Assembly: GCA_002404345.1 (NCBI GenBank)
Contig: DHJN01000211.1
Location: 1,214 to 6,569 of the forward strand
Direction: 5' to 3'
From: Actinobacteria bacterium UBA4719
GTDB taxonomy: Bacteria; Actinomycetota; Actinomycetes; Actinomycetales; Dermatophilaceae
Length of the DNA stretch: 5,356 bases
The position numbers were made by a program, and so were the translations under genes. This document shows positions 1 to 3,953 of the stretch, one piece after another (the stretch's first letter is position 1; every line of letters starts with the position of its first letter). The notes beneath the pieces were generated by a model that saw only the letters and a program-made list of their open reading frames with translations, was not told where the DNA came from and ran no database searches.

Positions 1-657
1 GACCTCGGCCTTGGGGATCCGCTCGTAGACGAAGCCCGAACGGGAGTCCAGCAACAGGGCGTCGCCGACCCGGATCGGTTGTCCGTCAAGGCTTTCGGCC
101 ATCCGGCAGACGCGCTCCTCGTCGGCGTGCGCCACCACGAGCACCCGGTCGTCGCCCAGGAGCTCCTTGAGCATCACGATCTCGCCGATGCGCTCGAAAC
201 CGCAGGTCGCCACGACATTGAGGGCCTCGTTGAGCATGACCTCGCGGCCGGCGGACAGCTCGCCCGGGTCGACCGAGGGAGAGACTGCGACCCGCATCTT
301 GCGACCACTGGTGAGGATGTCGACGGTGGCATCGTCGTAGGACTCGATGATCAAGCCGTAGGCCGAAGGCGGCTGGGCCAACCGGTCAACCTCACTCTTG
401 AGGGTGACGATCTGCTCGCGCGCTTCTCTCAGCGTCCGGACGAGGCGTTCGTTCTGGGACGACAGGGTCGACAGCGCGGTCTGCAGCTGCAGTACGCGGT
501 TCTCGAGGTCACGGGCACGGGTGGGCGAGTCCGCGAGGCGACGGCGAAGGCCGGCGACCTCCTCGGACAGCAGGGCTTGCTGGCGCAAGGCCTCCGCTCT
601 GTCGACCGGCTCGACAGAGGACTCGTGCTGGTCCTCGTGCGGCGAGTTCTCGGACAT
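1..657 (-). CDS. arc: Proteasome-associated AAA+ ATPase ARC/Mpa, N-terminal part (cut by window edge)
   Basis: Cytoplasmic hexameric ATPase that captures pupylated proteins, unfolds them and feeds them to the 20S proteasome. Only the first 219 residues are in the window. The protein opens with an acidic, probably disordered stretch (MSENSPHEDQHESSVEP), followed by a heptad-rich coiled coil at about residues 20-93 (ALRQQALLSEEVAGLRRRL, VLQLQTALSTL, QIVTLKSEVDRLAQ). In this family the coiled coil binds Pup. The linker QPPSAYGLI (about 96-104) leads into the tandem OB folds: OB1 at about 100-170 with LTSGRKMRVAVSP and NEALNVV, then the start of OB2 (DDRVLVVAHADEERVCRMAESL). The AAA+ module, with Walker A and B, lies left of position 1. 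ATG at 657 is chosen because a strong Shine-Dalgarno precedes it. It sits 72 bases after trmI, same strand, probably cotranscribed. Family identity is clear from the order of coiled coil and OB folds. Confidence 0.95.
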   Translation of the reverse strand, partial: MSENSPHEDQHESSVEPVDRAEALRQQALLSEEVAGLRRRLADSPTRARDLENRVLQLQTALSTLSSQNERLVRTLREAREQIVTLKSEVDRLAQPPSAYGLIIESYDDATVDILTSGRKMRVAVSPSVDPGELSAGREVMLNEALNVVATCGFERIGEIVMLKELLGDDRVLVVAHADEERVCRMAESLDGQPIRVGDALLLDSRSGFVYERIPKAEV

Positions 658-663
658 CGTAGG

Positions 664-672
664 CACCTCCTC
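664..672 (-). promoter_or_regulatory. Strong ribosome binding site of arc
   Basis: On the minus strand this reads GAGGAGGTG and ends 6 bases before the arc ATG, a near-perfect anti-16S match at good spacing. It fixes the start at 657. It contrasts with trmI and the RecB-like gene, which have no recognisable Shine-Dalgarno. No convincing terminator is seen in the 658-729 gap, so arc is probably transcribed from upstream, at least in part. Confidence 0.85.
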
Positions 673-729
673 GCGGTCGCCGTGGGCCGTCCTTAGCAAC
701 CGATCGTTTGACCCTAACCCGACACCGGA

Positions 730-1740
730 CTACGTGGTGGAAGTATCGGTTAAAGATCGGCGAACACGTCGGATCTTCTTCTCCGAGGTTGGCCGCTCCC
801 CCACGTCCTCCGGTGACCATTCGCCGGTGGCCAGCTCGCTGCCCTCATCCATCGCACCCTTGGCCGGGCGACGCTTGCGCAGCGGAGGCGTGACGCCAGG
901 GGCGAGCCGCCGGGTGGTGATCAGGAAGCCGGTGTGACCGTGCATGCGGTGCTGGGGTCGGACCGCCAGTCCCTCGAGGTGCCAGCCGCGGACCATCGAC
1001 TCCCAGGCTGCGGGCTCGGTAAAGCCCCCATGGTCGCGTGACGCCTCGGCCACCCGGGAGAGCTGAGTGACGGTGGCGACGTAACAGATGAGCACACCAC
1101 CGGGAGCCAACGCGTCAGCGACGACGTCCAGGCACTCCCAGGGGGCCAGCATGTCCAGGACAACTCGGTCGATGGAACCCGGCTCGACGAGAAGGGGCAT
1201 GGTCTCGACCAGGTCGCCGACCGTGACCTGCCAGGCCGGGTGCGGACCACCGAAGAAGCCCTCGACGTTGCCCCGCGCGATGTCGGCGAAGTCCTCACGG
1301 CGTTCGAACGAGTGCAGGTGGCCCAGGTCGCCGACAGCCCGCAGCAGGGACATGCTCAGAGCACCCGACCCGACGCCGGCCTCCACCACGCGGGCGCCGG
1401 GAAAGATGTCCGCCATTGCCACGATCTGACCGGCGTCCTTGGGATAGACCACTGCCGCGCCGCGCGGCATCGAGAGCACATAGTCCGAGAGAAGGGGCCG
1501 GACCGCGAGGTACTCGACGCCCGCGGTGTTCTTGACTGTCGAGCCATCCGGAGCACCGATGAGGTCGTTGTGGGCCAACCGACCACGGTGGGTGTGGAAC
1601 TCCTTGTCGACCGTGAGGGTGATCGTGTGAAGGCGGCCCTTGGGATCGGTCAGCTGCACGCGCTCGCCCTCGGCGAACGATCCACGGCGCAGGTGGGCGC
1701 CAGTGGCACGCGGGGTGGTGGCGGGTCTGTGCGGGCTCAT
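730..1740 (-). CDS. trmI: tRNA (adenine-58-N1)-methyltransferase TrmI
   Basis: SAM-dependent enzyme that makes 1-methyladenosine at position 58 in the T-loop of tRNA, stabilising its fold; the bacterial form is a homotetramer. The 336-residue product begins with a short variable tail, then the small N-terminal domain (GERVQLTDPKGRLHTITL, EFHTHRG). The conserved linker RPLLSDYVLSMPRGAAVVYPKD (81-102) is written here only to mark the family block; the Rossmann domain follows. It has SAM motif I EAGVGSGAL (120-128), DRVVLDMLAPWECLD (191-205) with the family's catalytic Asp, CYVATVTQLSR (219-229) and RPQHRMHGHTGFL (261-273). It resembles M. tuberculosis Rv2118c (about 280 residues) but is longer through a basic C-terminal tail with GERPTSEKKIRRVRR (314-328), which I recall from other actinobacterial versions. 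ATG 1740 is the first start after the upstream stop. It lies 11 bases after the protease gene and lacks a clear ribosome site, so translational coupling is likely. Confidence 0.95.
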   Translation of the reverse strand: MSPHRPATTPRATGAHLRRGSFAEGERVQLTDPKGRLHTITLTVDKEFHTHRGRLAHNDLIGAPDGSTVKNTAGVEYLAVRPLLSDYVLSMPRGAAVVYPKDAGQIVAMADIFPGARVVEAGVGSGALSMSLLRAVGDLGHLHSFERREDFADIARGNVEGFFGGPHPAWQVTVGDLVETMPLLVEPGSIDRVVLDMLAPWECLDVVADALAPGGVLICYVATVTQLSRVAEASRDHGGFTEPAAWESMVRGWHLEGLAVRPQHRMHGHTGFLITTRRLAPGVTPPLRKRRPAKGAMDEGSELATGEWSPEDVGERPTSEKKIRRVRRSLTDTSTT

Positions 1741-1751
1741 GGGGGGAAAGT

Positions 1752-2912
1752 CTAGGTCCGCGGAGAGGGCCTTCGAGACAGTGCGGCCTCGAGATCTCCG
1801 GCCAGGACGATGCCGTTGATCCGGCCGTCGGGACCACGCACCGGCACGGCGCCGATCCCGAGGTGCTGCATGGCGATCACCACGGTAGCGATCGACTGGT
1901 CCGGGGTGGCCTCGACGACCCACCCGTCCGGCTGCAGACGCATCACGCTGGTGACCGCGACACCCCCCAGGGACTGCTCGGGGATCGCGTGCAGCGCCTC
2001 GTCGTCAAGGAGCCCGATCGCGTTGCGCCCGTCGTCCTCGACGACCACGACCGTGCCGCCCGGTTCGCTGGCACGCAGGACCAGCGCCTGCGCGGCACTG
2101 GCGTGAGCAGGCAGGGACGCCGCGCGTCGCCATACGGAGTCAATCCGTATGCCGGCCAGCAGGCGACTCCCGCGCCCGGTACGGATCGCGTTGGTGGCGC
2201 CCACCCAGAGGAAGGAACCGATGAACAGCGCCCAGACGACGTTGAACAGATCCGGTGGCTGGCCGTTCAGCAGTGGCAGGCCAACAAACCACAGCACCAC
2301 AAGAACCGTCACGACCCGCCCGCACCAGCCCGCGGCGATGAGCCCGCTCTCGCGGTTGCCGGTGACTCGCCACACCAGGGAGTCCACCAGGAAGCCGCCG
2401 TCCAGGGGAAGTCCGGGCAACAGGTTGAACCCGGCGACGAAGGCATTGGTGTAGACCATCGCGCCGACCAGCAGGGAGGTGATGCCGCCTGGCGGGACGT
2501 CAGGCAGGGCCAGCCAGCCGAGCAGAGCCAGCAGCGCATTGGCAGCAGGGCCAGCCACGGCCACCAGCGCACTGGCTCCGGGGCGCGCGGCGGAAGAGTC
2601 GTATGCCGTGTGCCCGCCCCAGAGGTCAGCCACGACCCGGTTCACCTGATATCCCACCCGGGTTGCCACGACGGCGTGAGCCGCTTCGTGAGCGAGCACC
2701 GAGATCAGCAGCAGAACGGCAAAGACCAGGGCCACGGCGTAGGCACCGATCCCGAGGTCGGGGCGACCGTCCGCGACACCGGGGCCGAAGGTGGCCACGA
2801 TGACAAGGGCGATGATCGGCCAGGACCTGCCGATGTAGATGGGTACGCCGCCGATCGTGGCAAGGCGCAGGCCAGGGGCTGGACTTGTCGGGTCCTGCGT
2901 GCTGGCGGCCAT
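1752..2912 (-). CDS. Membrane site-2 protease (M50 family, Rip3-like) with C-terminal CBS pair
   Basis: Integral-membrane zinc metalloprotease, 386 residues, of the class that cuts transmembrane substrates such as anti-sigma factors. Zinc-site motifs are both present: HEAAH at 75-79 (H75, E76, H79) inside a membrane helix, and NLLPGLPLDGG at 163-173 with D171 as the third ligand. Probable membrane segments lie near 31-44, 56-74, 113-136, 144-160, 190-213 and 224-240. The C-terminal third (about 255-380) is soluble and contains two CBS repeats: CBS1 around 258-310 and CBS2 around 320-379 (SVMRLQPDGW, LGIGAVPVRGPDGRINGIV, DLEAAL). CBS pairs usually sense adenine nucleotides. Length and architecture match M. 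tuberculosis Rip3. There is no PDZ domain, unlike Rip1/RseP. ATG 2912 has a modest AAGG seven bases upstream. The substrate is unknown. It heads the likely operon with trmI and arc and diverges from the nuclease gene. Confidence 0.92.
   Translation of the reverse strand: MAASTQDPTSPAPGLRLATIGGVPIYIGRSWPIIALVIVATFGPGVADGRPDLGIGAYAVALVFAVLLLISVLAHEAAHAVVATRVGYQVNRVVADLWGGHTAYDSSAARPGASALVAVAGPAANALLALLGWLALPDVPPGGITSLLVGAMVYTNAFVAGFNLLPGLPLDGGFLVDSLVWRVTGNRESGLIAAGWCGRVVTVLVVLWFVGLPLLNGQPPDLFNVVWALFIGSFLWVGATNAIRTGRGSRLLAGIRIDSVWRRAASLPAHASAAQALVLRASEPGGTVVVVEDDGRNAIGLLDDEALHAIPEQSLGGVAVTSVMRLQPDGWVVEATPDQSIATVVIAMQHLGIGAVPVRGPDGRINGIVLAGDLEAALSRRPSPRT
2131..2151. repeat. Perfect 8-bp inverted repeat inside the protease gene
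   Basis: CATACGGA, five bases, then TCCGTATG. It lies at the junction between the last membrane helix and CBS1 and encodes I255 to W261 of the protease. It uses ATA (Ile), ATT (Ile) and GTA (Val), codons normally avoided in such GC-rich genes. It could be a protein-binding site or a small mRNA hairpin. There is no T-tract after it on either strand, so it is not an intrinsic terminator. A chance origin is possible: roughly one such repeat is expected in a window of this size. Confidence 0.4.
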
Positions 2913-2923
2913 GATCCGACCTT

Positions 2924-2929
2924 ATGTTA
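2924..2929 (-). promoter_or_regulatory. Candidate -10 element of the protease-trmI-arc operon
   Basis: Read on the minus strand this is TAACAT, fitting the actinobacterial TANNNT consensus, and ends 11 bases before the protease ATG. That would give a leader of only about 5 bases. No good -35 is seen at 17-18 bases (GAGACC/TGAGAC), and the region where one would lie already belongs to the tandem repeat array. Position and the -10 match are the only support. Confidence 0.3.
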
Positions 2930-2938
2930 GGGGACTCA

Positions 2939-3038
2939 GTGTCAGAGGTCTCAGTGTCAGTACGCACGTGTCAGTGCGCCCACTGTCGGTGCGCCAGTGT
3001 CGGTGTGCCAGTGTCGGTGCGCCAGTGTCGGTGCGCCC
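2939..3038 (+). repeat. Seven tandem 14-15 bp repeats carrying TGTC[A/G]GTG boxes
   Basis: Units start at 2939, 2954, 2968, 2983, 2997, 3011 and 3025. The best unit is GTGTCGGTGCGCCA. The cores are TGTCAGAG, TGTCAGTA, TGTCAGTG, then TGTCGGTG four times, so five of seven fit TGTCRGTG exactly. Units nearest the protease gene are the most diverged and those nearest the nuclease gene almost identical. This suggests the array grew from the nuclease side or is kept uniform there. The 14-bp period is not a multiple of three and the array fills most of the 142-base gap between divergent genes, so it is noncoding. The repeated core equals the upstream half of the RecA-independent damage promoter of actinobacteria, so the array may be a cluster of activator (PafBC-type) sites. 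Alternatively it is a neutral minisatellite seeded by a real promoter box. Confidence 0.9.
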
Positions 3039-3054
3039 ACCTACAGTGCCTTGC
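3025..3054 (+). promoter_or_regulatory. RecA-NDp/PafBC-type DNA-damage promoter of the RecB-like gene
   Basis: TGTCGGTG (3026-3033), eight bases, then TACAGT (3042-3047). The mycobacterial RecA-independent damage promoter consensus, as I know it, is tTGTCRGTG-N8-TAnnnT, and every fixed position except the weak leading t is met, at exact spacing. The -10 ends 7 bases before the ATG at 3055, so transcription should begin at or next to the A of the start codon, giving a leaderless mRNA. There is no normal -35 at 17-18 bases, which is typical of this promoter class because PafBC supplies the recognition. The assignment rests on consensus match and on the sense of the downstream gene; no expression data are available. 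Confidence 0.72.
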
Positions 3055-3900
3055 ATGGTTGCTGCACTGTCCCCGAGCCGGGCCGCTGACTTCATGCAGT
3101 GTCCGCTGCTCTATCGCTTTCGGGTGATCGACAAGCTCCCGTCGCCGCCGAGCGCGGCGGCGGCGCGGGGCACCCTGGTTCACGCCGTGTTGGAGCGGTT
3201 GTTCGACCTCCCGGCTTCCGCCCGGACCATCGAGGCGGCCGCCGCCATGGTCGAGCCGCAGTGGCGGGCGCTGCTCGAGGGCACGCCAGAGCTGGCCGAC
3301 CTCGTGGAAGAGTCGGACCCGGCCGCGGTGGCCAGCTGGTTCGGCGACGCCGTCTCGTTGATCGAGCGTTGGTTCACCCTGGAGGACCCGACCCGCCTGG
3401 AGCCAGCCGAGCGTGAGCTCTATGTCGAGACCGACCTGGACGGGCTTCTGCTGCGGGGCTATGTCGACCGGCTCGACGTCGCACCCACCGGCGAGATCCG
3501 CGTCGTCGACTACAAGACCGGCCGATCGCCCTCGGAGCTTTTCGAGGGCAAGGCGTTGTTCCAGATGAAATTCTATGCGTTGGTGCTGTGGCGGTTGCGT
3601 GGCGAGGTGCCGCGGATGCTTCAGCTTGTCTATCTCGCCAACTCCGAGATCGTGCGCTACTCACCCGACGAGGCTGACCTGCTTGCGGTCGAACGCAAGC
3701 TCAAGGCCTTGTGGCGGGCCATCGAGACCGCCGCCCAGACCGGTGACTGGCGGCCCAGCAAGTCCAAGCTCTGTGACTGGTGCGACCACCGAGCCCTGTG
3801 CCCGGCGTGGGGTGGCACTCCCCCGCCGCTGCCCGAGGGTGCAGCCCTCCTGGCTCTGGACCCGCGAGCCACGGCTCCCGTCGTCCCGGCCGAGGAGTAG
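3055..3900 (+). CDS. Stand-alone RecB-family PD-(D/E)XK nuclease with predicted 4Fe-4S cluster
   Basis: Small 281-residue nuclease of the RecB/AddB/Cas4 fold (PD-(D/E)XK superfamily), without any helicase domain. It is probably a DNA exonuclease in repair or recombination, but its in vivo substrate is unknown. The nuclease residues are in order: H43 (GTLVHAVLERLF), D138 (LLRGYVDRLD), D152 and K154 (VVDYKTG), and QMKFY (Q170, Y174). One cysteine near the N-terminus (C16, DFMQCPLLYRFR) and three near the C-terminus (C240, C243, C249 in CDWCDHRALC) form the AddB/Cas4-like iron-sulfur staple. It resembles M. tuberculosis Rv2119, also near trmI. The frame stays open upstream through the repeats, with GTG codons at 3025, 3031 and 3046. 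ATG 3055 is preferred because LSPSRAADF is the usual family start and the -10 is placed for a leaderless transcript. No Shine-Dalgarno is seen. No cas genes are nearby, so it is not a CRISPR Cas4. Confidence 0.92.
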   Translation: MVAALSPSRAADFMQCPLLYRFRVIDKLPSPPSAAAARGTLVHAVLERLFDLPASARTIEAAAAMVEPQWRALLEGTPELADLVEESDPAAVASWFGDAVSLIERWFTLEDPTRLEPAERELYVETDLDGLLLRGYVDRLDVAPTGEIRVVDYKTGRSPSELFEGKALFQMKFYALVLWRLRGEVPRMLQLVYLANSEIVRYSPDEADLLAVERKLKALWRAIETAAQTGDWRPSKSKLCDWCDHRALCPAWGGTPPPLPEGAALLALDPRATAPVVPAEE

Positions 3901-3917
3901 TGGCTCAGCGGCCGGTG

Positions 3918-3953
3918 GCTCAGCTCCCTGTGTAAGCTCAGCTCCCTGTGTAA
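3918..3953. repeat. Perfect 18-bp tandem duplication over the aminotransferase stop codon
   Basis: The unit GCTCAGCTCCCTGTGTAA occurs twice back to back (3918-3935 and 3936-3953). The second copy contains the last codons (Thr-Gly-Ser) and the TGA stop of the minus-strand aminotransferase. The first copy repeats the same Tyr-Thr-Gly-Ser-stop reading just past the stop, in frame since 18 is a multiple of three. A ten-base piece, GTGGCTCAGC, also recurs at 3900-3909 and 3915-3924. The 37-base gap between the convergent genes (3901-3937) is thus mostly duplicated sequence. I see no stem with a T-run, so no intrinsic terminator can be called for either gene. Confidence 0.9.

Noticed and set aside
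79..696. 205-codon open frame on the plus strand opposite arc
   Set aside because: Shadow of the arc coiled-coil and OB region; no recognisable domain, and the opposing frame is a known family with a strong ribosome site.
711..728. TGTCGGGT followed by TAGGGT upstream of arc on the minus strand, resembling the damage promoter
   Set aside because: The box is imperfect and directly abuts the -10-like hexamer instead of being 8 bases away, and no -35 is seen at 17 bases.
708..736. TTGACC (708-713) with TACGTG 17 bases on, a possible plus-strand antisense promoter
   Set aside because: TACGTG lacks the required final T of TANNNT, and it would transcribe antisense to trmI with no gene to serve.
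1741..1923. Upstream extension of the trmI frame to an ATG at 1923
   Set aside because: The extra 61 residues lie inside the protease gene's CBS2 coding region, are Arg/Gly/Pro-rich, and are not part of the TrmI family.
1863..2930. Long 355-codon open frame on the plus strand opposite the protease gene
   Set aside because: Mirror frame caused by GC-rich codon structure. Its translation is low-complexity (Gly, Asp, Gln, His, Arg) with no domain, while the minus strand has clear zinc-site and CBS motifs.
2839..3054. Upstream extension of the nuclease frame through the repeat array
   Set aside because: Open only by chance. It would overlap the protease gene and translate the noncoding 14-bp repeats into a frame-shifting Val/Ser/Arg/Cys-rich stretch; the promoter placement supports ATG 3055.
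3055..3900. CRISPR-associated Cas4 identity for the RecB-like gene
   Set aside because: The cysteine layout is similar, but there is no CRISPR array or other cas gene in the window, and an orphan RecB-family gene near trmI is usual in actinobacteria. The regular 14-15 bp array has no spacers.
3901..3937. Bidirectional terminator between the convergent genes
   Set aside because: Only 3-bp stems can be drawn and there is no T-run on either strand; the similarity seen is direct, not inverted, repetition.
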